Below, piece by piece: positions 43,838 through 53,084 of a stretch of 53,084 bases of DNA. Below the pieces are notes generated by a model, which was not told the DNA's origin, did no database searches, and was given only the letters and a program-made list of their open reading frames with translations. The stretch comes from Fragilaria crotonensis (lineage: Eukaryota; Bacillariophyta; Fragilariophyceae; Fragilariales; Fragilariaceae): NCBI GenBank assembly GCA_022925895.1, contig JAKSYS010000434.1:1-53084 (forward strand), given 5' to 3'. Within the stretch, counting starts at the first letter, position 1, and each line of letters begins with the position of its first letter. The position numbers and the translations under genes were made by a program.

Positions 43838-45187
43838 TTTAGTTTGATGATGCGAGGCGTGAAATTATTCGGAAATTGTGAGCTGCTGAAAGTGCCTATT
43901 TCGAACGAGTGCTTGGAAGCAGCCATTGCGAAATGGTGACGTCGCCGCTTCCTAGAGGCACTTGCGTCAGCATTTTTTATGTAGAGTTCTACATTGCCGA
44001 GAGATTCGCGTGGTGCGTCATGGATTAAAAAACCCTTGTGAACATCGAAATTTGATTGAAACGTGTGCTCAGCTGTTTCATTTCATACATGAGCAATGAC
44101 GCATTTCGTATTCATGATGTTTTGAAGATGAAACATCAACATCTGCTGCAATGCAATACTCTAAGATACGCTCTAGTACAGGAGTCCTATATATAAAACT
44201 CGCGTAGAACGAGGACTACACGATAGTATTACACCACACTACGAGAGTCTACCGTCGAAAGCCAGGATGTGGTACATAGTTATGGATGCTCTATGCTCTG
44301 CCATTAATGTGGAAGGGGAATCACTATCTTCTGTGTAACTCAATCAACTTTGGTCCAATTGAGTTGGTCAAGAATGATCCTAGATTCAATCATTGTCTTG
44401 AAACTTCCAGTGTTCTCAGATTTGGCATATGGATGTTTCACATTATTTCCGGCAACGCGGACTGCATGAGGCAAGACGTACATATTTGCGAGCATTTCAA
44501 GAGTCAGTATTTTGCTCAGAAGTCAACGAGCCACAAGCCAAACTACAACTCAAGTGTGGGTTCATTGTGGGTCATATCATTATAACTGCAAACATTGGTA
44601 GTGCATTAGCACATTAAGGTACATACGGAGTATGGACGGGAAAAATCAATTGGTTGCAAGAAATCTTGCGTGGAGTACCAGCTTTAATAGGTGCAGACTG
44701 CCGTGCATTTTTAGCTGCGCCTGTGGTGGTAGTTACGTTGATTCAAAGTAGTATTCTCTAAAAAAAAACGCATCAAAGTCGAACTACGCTGCCATGGAGA
44801 CTTATAAAGTTGTTCGTATTATGAATAGAGATTCCAGTAAGTATTTGCAAGACGAATGTGTCCCAGTGTCCTCCATGAAGTTCATCCGAAACACAGATGT
44901 GGCAATACATTTCTTGAATTGATGTAAAAATGCTTCATGAACGAGAACGGACTTGGTTGTCCTGCCTTGAATATGTGCCTTCTTCGAAGTGGTTCGGCAG
45001 AGTGCACCGCGTGGCCAACTCCACGGAAGGACCTCATGATTTCTGCAACGTGAAGGAAGGCGAAGGCGCAAGCACAACGTTTGGGGTCAAAGGTGAAGGA
45101 CAATAGCTGGAAGCTTTTCTTCTTGAAACCTCGATAAGTCAACATGACATTCATGATATTCGGATGCACAGTTGCAGCAAAAGATTA
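43838..45187. other. Gene-free stretch with TATA-like motif
   Basis: Contains the promoter of FGHATG gene B and, further right, minus-strand frames at 44802-45169 of 90-95 codons with no protein-like pattern. Confidence 0.4.
44189..44198 (+). promoter_or_regulatory. TATA-like box
   Basis: TATATATAAA in a GC-neutral context. In the plus direction the first ATG lies at 44267 but opens only a 23-codon frame, so any transcript here would be non-coding or spliced. It is also 350 bp upstream of FGHATG gene B on the other strand. Confidence 0.3.
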
Positions 45188-45907
45188 TTACTGAAATCCA
45201 TCTGAAAAACATGTTTCCTCCGCGACCACAGCATGCTCAAGTTTCATCGCGTGTCCTTGAAGTCGGAGCTGCTTCTCACGCAGCATGTATTGCGCCAGCT
45301 TGAGTCGTTCAAAGAGAAATTCCCAATCAAGAGCTTTGATACGATAGTGTTCAAGCTCCGGGTCTTCAACCGAAGTGAACGCAGCCCAACTGATGGCCGT
45401 GAGCAGCTGGACATCCCGGGATTTGTGCTTTGTAACTTGATCTGCTTCAAGAGCGACTCCATAGGCATGCCTATATCGTTGTAAAAGATTCATATCATCA
45501 TAGCTGTCATTCATACCAAGTTCTATTTCCCGGCTGGAGAGCTTCTTCATAAGAATTTCGATGTTGTCAGCAATGAAGTTACACTTGTCCATGTCTTCAA
45601 CATCGTCATTCACTTTGGAACACGAGAACTTGAAATAAGGATATGAGTGTTGCAGGCGATCTAATCGAACTCGTCCGACACAGGTTACCGTCACAAACAT
45701 GCCTTCCTCGCCACCATCGTCTTCGCACTCTTTGATTTCACAAAGACTGGCGATCTCAAGCATATTGTCCGATCCCATCTCTTCGCTATCGTCCATTGTC
45801 ACTCCCAGGGCCAAGATTCCATGGTAATTTTCGACACAATCATCGATTAGGTGTTGCTCTTCGGTCCAGATTGTCGCTGACTCCTGGAAGTACGACTTGA
45901 TCCGTCG
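45188..45907 (-). CDS. LON N-terminal-domain-like protein, 3' exon
   Basis: The frame is open from 45907 to 45188 (239 codons) but has no ATG near its 5' end. It begins just after TTTGATAG, a usable splice acceptor, so it is probably the last exon of a longer gene. The translated part has HLIDDCVENYHGIL, NMLEIASLCEIKECEDDGGE and FVTVTCVGRVRLDRLQHSYP, the pattern of LON substrate-binding domains (LIDDC, then GxxxEI, then GRVR-x-R-x-PY). It is followed by a helical C-terminal region (EHYRIKALDWEFLFERLKLA). The LON protease ATPase and peptidase domains are absent. LON-N proteins without protease domains act as substrate receptors or have unknown roles. The first exon was not found; a decayed gene is the alternative. 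Confidence 0.55.
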   Translation of the reverse strand, partial: RRIKSYFQESATIWTEEQHLIDDCVENYHGILALGVTMDDSEEMGSDNMLEIASLCEIKECEDDGGEEGMFVTVTCVGRVRLDRLQHSYPYFKFSCSKVNDDVEDMDKCNFIADNIEILMKKLSSREIELGMNDSYDDMNLLQRYRHAYGVALEADQVTKHKSRDVQLLTAISWAAFTSVEDPELEHYRIKALDWEFLFERLKLAQYMLREKQLRLQGHAMKLEHAVVAEETCFSDGFQ

Positions 45908-46612
45908 CTATCAAACAGATGGGAAACTGCTTTTGCTGCTTTTTGTGGCGTATAAAGCATGTCGATGAGGCGATCGGAACGATAGACTAGGAGTGGCAAA
46001 AGCATAGGCTGATGGTAGTTGCAATAACAAGCTAATGAGATAGATTCGGCGGCAGTCCGTCATCGTCGTCAAAGTCAACGGTCAACAGTGAACAGTCTGT
46101 CGCTGTCAACGTTGAAGAGCAAAACCTAGAGATATCAAATTTGCTAAGGACGTGTACAAAATGACTGACGCTTGGAGGTTGGCTGCGTCGCCTGTCATGC
46201 GACAGTGAAGTACAGGCGATCGAGCACAGTACAACTACCTGGCATCATAGCACATGAGCCTGGTCCAGCTCCTGGTGCACACATGTGAACTTGAAAGTTC
46301 ACTCATAACAACAACAGGCACCAACCATCACATCAACAAGAAATCACTTCTTGAAAGATCTCCCCAATCATGTTAATCAGCAATGATGGCAATGATAGTA
46401 CTAGTGACTCTGATCCTGAGCGATGACATGATGCTGATGTAGTAAATAGCAACTGACTTGTGCCATTGAGGTTGGCTACTAGTGTCTTGTTCTTTGTCGG
46501 TACTCCCATCAGTCTCATCCATAATAGCTACATATTGCCCAGTCACTGTCTTTGCTGCTGCAACAACTTCAACTGTTAGATCACTATGGTAGCCAGCTCC
46601 TGACAGAACTAG
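45908..46612. other. Gene-free stretch
   Basis: Would contain the upstream exon(s) of the LON-like gene if intact. A minus-strand frame ending near 45850 (MLLPLLVYRSDRLIDML) is short and does not join in frame. Confidence 0.35.
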
Positions 46613-46614
46613 TA

Positions 46615-47340
46615 CCAGTTAAAAATGGCTTTGAGCCCTTAAAAAAAATTGAGCCACTAAATGGTGTAATTTTCACGACCTCTACAAAAAAGGTGCTCAA
46701 TATCATTCTAATTACCGCTTCACATACGGCAATGACGTTCCTTGCCATGTGCACCTACTTTCCTTTGCAGTGCAAAACAGGCATTTTGGAAGCCGAGGTT
46801 TTGCTGAACGCACTGGATGTTGGTACCGGAGATTTTGCACATCTCAAATTTTCCACCATTGAGCCGGGCCACCAATTTTATGTAGACATTCCATGCAGTA
46901 TTTTTTAATCATTGCGAGAAATATAGATAGCTGCTTAACTGTAGTTCCCACGCCATGTATTTCACGTGATGAATTATATTAGGTTTCGTGTTACCAAATT
47001 GTGACGTAGAATCAGCGTAGCAGTACAAAGAAATTGGATGACGACGATGATGAGATTATGTTGAATGGGGTAAAACTCAACGGACAAATATTGAAAATAT
47101 TCAGGTATATATATAAACGAGTAAATTGCTTAGAGCCATTAAACCGAGAACGACGCTTCTAAAAGCATCAATATCTTCATGAATTCTTTGTCCAGTATAG
47201 AAATGATTCAACCATGATGAAGCATAAAGCATGATCGACATGTGTGGCACTTGAAGTTGATTGCATTGCGTCAGATTTTCATTGAGAACTTTTTAGTCCA
47301 ACATGGTGTTTTTTAATGACTCAAAGCCATTTTTAACTGG
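46615..47340. mobile_element. TA-flanked MITE, 726 bp
   Basis: The left end CCAGTTAAAAATGGCTTTGA and the reverse complement of the right end are identical for 21 bases and resume with TTAAAAAA. Each end is bordered by TA (46613-46614 and 47341-47342), consistent with a TA target duplication as made by Tc1/mariner-type transposases. The 98-codon frame inside (to 46908) is not transposase-like. The element is therefore non-autonomous. Confidence 0.78.
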
Positions 47341-47342
47341 TA

Positions 47343-48439
47343 GTGACTTGGGAGCTGCCAAGCATGTCTATTGTTGAAAGTCCTTGAAGAACTCGCCATC
47401 TTTGCTCAAAAATATTCATCTGTGCGACGCAGAGCTCAGAATGTACGAGTGGAATGCTTGTTTGAACATGAGTGTCATAATCAACTTCAACCAAATTGCG
47501 CACACAGGACGGAATGTGAATGCAATGACGTACGATTCCTCTTGATGCGACTGTAGAAATTGATAGCGTTCCAGGTGGCTGACCAACCACCACCTCTGAA
47601 ATAAGGTGGCCACCTGGTAGATCAGGTTGCCCTTCTCGCACAAATTGAACGTACTTTGCACACTGTGTTGGTCAATTGCATGAGACCCTGCTTTGAGTGT
47701 CATTTCCAGCAGAACCCACCCCCTCATCCAAGGATCTTTACCCCACTTGCATTAAACAGGTCATCCTAGTCATTTCATACAGTAATCATACACGATAACG
47801 TAGGAATTTGTGTACAGTGCATAGTTTGATGCAAACAAGCTGAGTTTAGCTAGCTAATGCATCTTGGGTATTGTTTCCTCATCCAATTTAGATGAAGCCG
47901 AACCATATTGAAACAATCATGGAGAAGGCATCTCAAGTACCTGATGCTATTCCATGGAGAACTTGGCACCAATATGATGCATCAGTTTTGCTTGCTTTGA
48001 ACAATTCTGGATGCTCGTCAGCATGCATCAATCTCCTGATACTCTCCAAACACCTCAATCAGTTTCATCTCTTGTGTCAATGCTGTTGCTGCAGAATACT
48101 TGGACTTCATCTCCATCAAGGTGACAAAATGCGATTCACCTTCTCGTGATTTTCAACAACACCTGCTAGTATTGCATCCAGCAGTGAGAAGGCTGCTACG
48201 TTTTTCTGTTGTTGTTTTGTGGTCCTAAGCCTACTATGATTTTCTCCCTTGACAGGCTTTGTACCTGAGACAGATCTGCGGGATTTTTGCACTTTCTTGA
48301 TGCAATAGCTTGGAGGCAAGATTGTATTTGATGAAACTGAAGAGATAATGGCCATGGTGAAGGGACGCTGTTGGTGAGTTTTGCTGATCAGCAATAGCTA
48401 CTATATGCTGGGGTACCACTTCCTCCATGAAACGGTGGC
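47343..48439. other. Spacer with weak coding-like remains
   Basis: Holds dispersed repeat copy B. On the minus strand from about 48356 to 47960 a helical frame (RKQQQKNV-like TTKQQQKNVAAFSLLDAILA, then after a shift KYSAATALTQEMKLIEVFGE) resembles the end of a Myb/SANT-type transposon protein, but it is too broken to call. Confidence 0.3.
47739..47872 (+). repeat. Dispersed repeat, copy B
   Basis: Second copy of the sequence at 32865-32992, same strand, 14.9 kb away. It has a small local GCTA duplication (TTTAGCTAGCTAATGC) absent from copy A. Confidence 0.85.
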
Positions 48440-49278
48440 ATGACCGGTGCTGAAAAGCTCAAAATGCTGGGTGATATAGTAATAAAATGCAAATATCCGC
48501 ACTTTATCCTCTTCGCACCGGGTGCTCCTGATGAAAATGGTCCACGATCAGTTGCCTCTTGGCATACGGCGATACCAGCGATCCCTCAGCAAAGAGGAGG
48601 AGTCTTTGAAGCAGTGTCCGTGCTGTACCTCCACCATCGAAGACACTCAACATTTTTGGAGATGTGAGGCGAATACTTTTTCTACGCCCAGGATGGCTTC
48701 TCTTCGTCGCGCTTTGTCCGCTCGGCCAGAGGATGTGCACAATCCTGTTACGACACTACTGGTTTCTGGCATAGAGCATTGGCGGTCGACCGGGTCTTCC
48801 ATCTTCCGGGTAAACCTCAACGATTATCCCCCATATGCATGATCCAGTTAAGCGCATTATACGGGACCAAGAACGCATTGGCTGGGATAACGCGATTCAT
48901 GGATTGTTGAGCAAATCGTGGACAGATCTTGCGTCTCTTGATTACGCACACCCGCATCGATCGTCGTCCGATGGCGCGCAGCGTATGCGGGCAAGTGTCA
49001 AAGCACTGTTTTCATACTCCCAAGGGCTATGGACGGCCAGAAATGCGGCTCTTCATGAATCTGAATCGGAAAGTTGTCGGACGATGCGGTCCACTATGTC
49101 TGATACTATTACATGGCTTCATCGTCGCCCTGATCAGATATGCTTTGATGACCGATATCTGGTTGATATGCCGCTCGATAAACTTTGGCAAGTTCTGCGT
49201 CTACTCAGCGGCGATGGATTAAACGTATGCAAGACTCTAAGGAAATGCACACGAGAATGGGCTCACGACAAACGTTGA
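48440..49278 (+). pseudogene. Retroelement-like C-terminal fragment, frameshifted
   Basis: Two recognisable frames. The first, 48522-48842, reads LMKMVHDQLPLGIRRYQRSL then a zinc-binding-like QCPCCTSTIEDTQHFWRCE. The second, 48835-49278, reads MHDPVKRIIRDQERIGWDNA, FSYSQGLWTARNAALHESES, WLHRRPDQICFDD. The frame shift at about 48838 (PPY to MHDP) is one base. A short helix, a C-x-x-C-(x)n-H-x-x-C knuckle and a W-x-x-RN-x-x-x-HE segment are what follows the reverse transcriptase in many diatom retroelement ORFs (zf-RVT-like). The reverse transcriptase itself is missing, so this is a 5'-truncated remnant. Confidence 0.5.
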
Positions 49279-50777
49279 TTACGTCATATTTCAGGCGCCA
49301 CGACTCGTAGCAACCACGACTCGGTTTATGACGACGCCTTGGCGATACTACTAGAGTAGAATCTAAATTTCTCGCTGCCCTCGAGGTCGCTGGAATGGGG
49401 TACACATCAGCGTCCGTCTGGTCTCTGAACGGTGCCTAACCCCAATAATTAGGTTTTGTTTTGTTTTTGTAATAAAATGCAAATCATTTTTAAAGTCATA
49501 GGTAATCATTGCAAAATGGGCAAATGATTGCAATTTCCCCTTCATTTCTGACAGATTTTGACCATTGGCTTAACTGAACATAATCATTTCCAATTGCTGG
49601 TACATAGTCTATGACGCAGTATCCTCTGTGCCACTAAGCCCTACTCCAGACTCCAGACGTAGTACAAGTACATGCATAAAGAAGCAGTTTCCTATGGTTT
49701 GGGACCGTGTGTCACGTTTGTGTCGACACAAGTAAAGGTCTGAATGTATTCCGAAGTTTTGTCGGGAACTTTCGGGGTCATTACTGCTGTTATGAACCGA
49801 AACGGACGTCCAAGTTTTATGTTTTCTTCGTCATTCTTTGATGACATTGCGACATTGCCTTATGTCTGGACAAATAACGTAATCCGGAAATATCGACAAT
49901 TCTAAACTTAGCAATTGCAGGACTCGCGTGGAGAGTCATATGAGCGGATTGAAGATAATAACAACGATTGGCTGACATCACACTCCCCATTCCCCATACT
50001 TCATACTTCATATCATCCTACGTAGTTCAGGAACCTCATACTCGGAGCACCTGATTACAGTAGTCCTTGTCATAGCATAATACTGTTGTTTGGGAGTTAC
50101 AACGCCTAATCACATGTCGCATGTGCCTGTGGAATTGATAGATGTCTTGTTGCAAGTTCAACGTTCTATGTGCCTTGGCTGAACGTAATCGTGGAGTATA
50201 TAAATGATGACCGTTTCGCAATGAGGTCATTTATCCACGTGTGCTCCCGTTTGACATCAACTTCCCCATTCTTCATTCCTATCAAAAGTCGCTGAGGCCT
50301 CTCATGTTACAAACCATGTAGTAGAAGAGCGTTGTACATTCGACTTCTCAATTTATATTTGTATGACGTGCGATGTATGTTATTTCCCTAAAAGGCATGT
50401 TGCATGTGTGCCCTTTTGAGGTCATTGTGACCCCAATGTCAAGGGCGTCATCAACTGTGTTATACATACATCGCAATTAATGCTCGAACTCATTCTTGGA
50501 AATTACCATCGTCATATCTTGAAAATTCTATGTTTCAAGATAAGTCGTAGAAATTAGTACTCCAGTAGAGTACGATTTCCGCTTTTGGAATCAGGCACTC
50601 AAAATGCCCTCATCGAATACGGGATCGGACATCGCATGAATGTGCAAAATTTCCACCCGAGTCCTCTTCTTACACCTTTAATCATGCCTAATCAATCCCA
50701 CATTTTCCGGTTGTCCTGGAGCTGATCAAAACATACACGTTCAACTGCGGGTCACAAAATCCAAAGAACGGCAAAAA
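49279..50777. other. Long gene-free stretch
   Basis: No open frame above 65 codons on either strand and no recognisable repeat apart from GTAC words. TACTCGGAGCACCTGA at about 50038 repeats a word from 12363. Confidence 0.45.
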
Positions 50778-51390
50778 TGATGTTCAGACAATCGCAGCTT
50801 GAAATTGAGGCTTCCTCCATCGAGAAGACGATGCTCAACATCGTTCCACGAGCAGCAGACGTGCTCTGTGGGCGGGGCAAAATGTGTTTTCATCACGAGG
50901 GAAACGACAGTTTCGCATGTTGATTGCAGAGCATGTCGATACCTATAAAATGGCTCCGACAAAGAAGTTGAAGATGCAGGTTGTCGCCTGCGTTGTCGAT
51001 CTGTAGTTGCAAGAGGCGGCCGCTTCATGATTCAAAATAAGGACGGATCTTGGGTTGATGGGGTAGAAAGCAAGGAAAGAAGAAAACGGGACATGCAATG
51101 AGAGATGCATTGCGCGGAGAGTGAAATGCATCACACAAATGAGGGAGAACAACGCTCTAGCTTCACGAAACAATGATGAATCATCACATTCATCTTGCTC
51201 GCTACATAGCAGCGAAGAATTCGATTCAGACAACATCGACTGGCTGAATGAAATGGAGTCGATGAATCCATCAAACTTTGAGCCTTCCCAAGATTGGATG
51301 CATTCCAAAGTTGATAAGGAGATTGCCAACGACCTGCTCAGTTTCTTTATTGCGGAGGAGCTGCGACATCCTGATAAATGCAGGTCATGA
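50778..51390 (+). pseudogene. Decayed LCGRG-domain (DUF6824-like) gene
   Basis: Starting at the ATG 50778, frame 1 reads IVPRAADVLCGRGKMCFHHE and then GNDSF before a stop. The next frame continues RMLIAEHVDTYKMAPTKKLK and QVVACVVD. A third continues RGGRFMIQNKDGSWVDGVES, and a further shift gives HAMRDALRGE. In order these are the parts of the diatom-typical domain: VLCGRG, H-x-GN-x-x-FR, Y-x-x-AP-x-K, GGRF, W-x-x-V, K-x-x-HALR. At least three one-base breaks (near 50917, 51003 and 51098) make it non-functional as sequenced. The final frame (51121-51390) adds a Ser/acidic tail (SSHSSCSLHSSEEFDSDNID) typical for such proteins. Function of the family is unknown; a DNA-binding role has been supposed. 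Confidence 0.72.
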
Positions 51391-51767
51391 ATCTATCGTG
51401 TTCACCAGCGTATTTTGCAAAATAAATCCTCGCCTGCCTTAAATGATGGGGATGTATAACTAGCTCACTTTTCTTTCGAATTGCCTCGCAAGCGTTTTAC
51501 CCATATCTACTACAGCCTTCGAAGAGATGCATGTGACGATGCATGATACCCCTGATGTGAAGTTCAGGATCAGCATAGAAGGCAGAGTGTTGAGACGAAC
51601 ATACACATGGAGTATTTACTCGAGTACACGTCACGCTGTTGTTTCTCGTCGTGAGTACAATTGTACCAGAAACGTTGTTCGACCAGGTACCCCACAGTAT
51701 GTCATACGAGTAGTGTAGACCTCAACTACTACCGTACTTGTATGTCATACGTCATACTAGCTACTAG
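51391..51767. other. Gene-free spacer
   Basis: GTAC-rich stretch (ACCAGGTACC near 51685 and repeated CGTACTTGTATGTCATACGT-like words to 51780); no gene. Confidence 0.4.
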
Positions 51768-52283
51768 CTAGTGTATTGTAGGCGGAAACAAAACATACGA
51801 GGATACGAGTACTCCAGTGGTTAAGTACCAGGTACTGTACACGGCGTCGATGGCCGCGCACCACGTAGAGAGCGGCAGGGAGAACATTGCAGCATGATAA
51901 AACACGACTCTATCCGCGACCGAGGTGTGCTGTATGGCAGAGAGGAGCATTTTATGTGGCTCAGAAGTGAGCGTGCATGCTAAGGGCGGTTGGACGAGCC
52001 AAAGACCTGAAGGTGGAGCATGCAAACCATGGAAGACAGTAGCGCCCTCGTGTGTGATACGAACGTTAGTGGCTGTAAATTGCGCCGTGCAGCCAAAGTT
52101 ACCGGTACATAGTTGCCCCACGGAGATGAGGGAACCAGACGTGAGGTTGGGGAATAAATGGCATTTGCAGTGTAGAGGTGATGGGGGCAGAGGTAGGGAG
52201 GAGCACGTCGAGAAGGCCCGGTGAGCGAGACTGGACTTGCGTCCGTGTAGGGTCCAGTCATCTTGAGAAACTGCCTTGTGCAT
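51768..52283 (-). pseudogene. Ty1/copia pol fragment
   Basis: 171 codons containing HLFPNLTSGSLISVGQLC, CTAQFTATNVRITHEG, HAPPSGLWLVQPP and VVFYHAAMFSLPLSTWCAAI, then DAVYSTWYLTTG. This is the stretch between protease and integrase (GAG-pre-integrase region) of copia-type retrotransposons as found in diatoms. Protease upstream and integrase, reverse transcriptase and RNase H downstream are all missing on the left, where unrelated GTAC-rich DNA begins near 51780. It is a truncated copy. The flanking 52284-53084, upstream on the same strand, may be more of the same element but shows no clear protease. Confidence 0.7.
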
Positions 52284-53084
52284 CTGGTGTCGAGTGTTGA
52301 GTAGGATCAGTGTGGGAGGGGGAAGAGCAGAGAGGTGGGCTAATGTGCAGGGAGGAGGCTACTAATTGAGGAGTGGCAGATAATGCAGGAGCATTTGTTA
52401 GTATTGCTGGATTAGGAACTAAAGTCGCAACTGTGGGTATATGTGCATGCTCAGTGGCACTGCTGGGGGTAGCAGTCCCTCCTGGTTAGTCAACAGCTGG
52501 AACACTGGCTGCGGCGGCGACACTGGCTGCGGTGGCGGCACTGTTTGGGATCGCCTCGGGTCTGCGGCCATCGCGACTGACACTGGTGCCGCCCATGTGA
52601 TTACGATTCGTGGCAGCCGTTTGGTGACCGGCCGGTGGCTGCAGTGATGCATGTGGCACTCCTGTGGCTCAAATTGCCACTACTGCCATTCATGCATACA
52701 GCAGTAGCCTTGCGTTGCCGGTGTTTGCTGCCGCCGTGCGTGTCGGGCAGGTGCAGATACGACGGCTAAAGCGAGCTATGCTTGTAAGACTGCCATGCGT
52801 ACAGCAGTAGCCCCGCGTTGCCGGTGTTTGCTGCCGCCGTGCGTGTCAGGCAGGTGCAGATACGACGGCTAAAGCAAGTTATGCTTGTAAGGAAACAATA
52901 TCTGCTGCCAGAATGGTTGCGTCAGTGGACGAGAGGGACGAGGTGGCGCTGGGTGTGGCGCTATGGTTGGCCAGCACAGGCACGCCGGGCTGGCACTCTG
53001 CGGTGGCGGAGGAGGTAACAGACGTCACTGCCAATAATTGTCCATCTTCTGAAAATGTTCCTGAAGGCCAAAAGGTTTGGGCGT
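52284..53084. other. GC-rich, low-complexity window end
   Basis: Higher GC than the rest, with GCGGCGGC/CTGGCTGCGG runs near 52505-52540 and a 103-bp duplication. Frames on both strands are Ala/Arg-rich and not convincing. Possibly the gag side of the adjoining copia fragment. Confidence 0.35.
52682..52891. repeat. Tandem 103-107-bp repeat, two copies
   Basis: ACAGCAGTAG begins at 52698 and again at 52801, followed in both copies by GCGTTGCCGGTGTTTGCTGC and CAGATACGACGGCTAAAGC with very few differences. The period is not a multiple of three, so it would break any ORF across it. Confidence 0.85.

Noticed and set aside
44267..44338. 23-codon ORF downstream of a good TATA box
   Set aside because: Too short, no homology; only the TATA motif is reported.
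46552..46908. ORF overlapping the left end of the TA-flanked MITE
   Set aside because: It starts outside the element and crosses the inverted repeat; no transposase motif.
51925..52224. Plus-strand frame over the copia fragment
   Set aside because: Antisense of a recognisable pol segment.
1..53084. tRNA, rRNA and CRISPR arrays
   Set aside because: I saw no cloverleaf with a GGTTCGA-type T arm, no ribosomal sequence and no regularly spaced repeats, though a tRNA scan could not be run.

Overview
The window is nuclear DNA from a photosynthetic stramenopile, most likely a pennate diatom. Evidence: several short GT-AG introns (about 55-140 nt) that keep the reading frame when removed; three or four proteins that begin with a signal peptide followed by an ASAF-type junction (AFAP, AFSP, CAW, VGF), the bipartite plastid-targeting signal of diatoms; a broken member of the LCGRG (DUF6824-like) family known mainly from diatoms; and a Ty1/copia pol fragment. 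There is no operon structure. Genes sit 0.3-2 kb apart on both strands, in spacers rich in GTAC palindromes and transposon remains.

Layout. 1-3521: a DDE transposon remnant with recognisable terminal inverted repeats and about ten reading-frame breaks. 4007-4901: a spliced gene of unknown function. 6.2-7.4 kb: inverted and direct repeats. 8178-10233: two head-to-head genes for related secreted proteins. 10544-11875: a protein with three CUE-like domains. 12849-15193: a two-exon Spinster-like MFS transporter. 15723-16190: a small, probably plastid-targeted acidic protein. 16528-22459: a 5.9-kb element with inverted ends, one decayed transposase-like ORF and one intact convergent ORF.

22698-27001 holds an RBBP9-type serine hydrolase, an unknown protein, a GT23-like (fucosyltransferase-like) type II membrane enzyme and an unknown two-exon gene. 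29118-30505 and 35170-36397 are paralogous secreted heme peroxidases with the same intron. Between them lie a SET-domain (LSMT-like) gene with one frameshift and a 669-bp hAT-like MITE with a perfect 8-bp target duplication. 36833-38574 is a gamma-glutamyltranspeptidase with one homopolymer frameshift. 39591-41939 encodes 18 ankyrin repeats.

42233-43837 is a tandem pair of small two-exon genes for plastid-targeted proteins built on FSGFGHATG repeats; this is the best candidate here for an undescribed family. The right end has a LON-like fragment, a TA-flanked MITE, a retroelement fragment, a decayed LCGRG gene and a copia fragment.

The genes do not form one pathway. Shared themes are secretion and plastid import, local gene duplication (secreted pair, peroxidases, FGHATG pair) and a dense population of decayed and non-autonomous transposons. 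Single-base breaks in otherwise well-conserved genes (GGT, SET) could be true pseudogenisation or assembly error in homopolymers; the sequence alone cannot decide.
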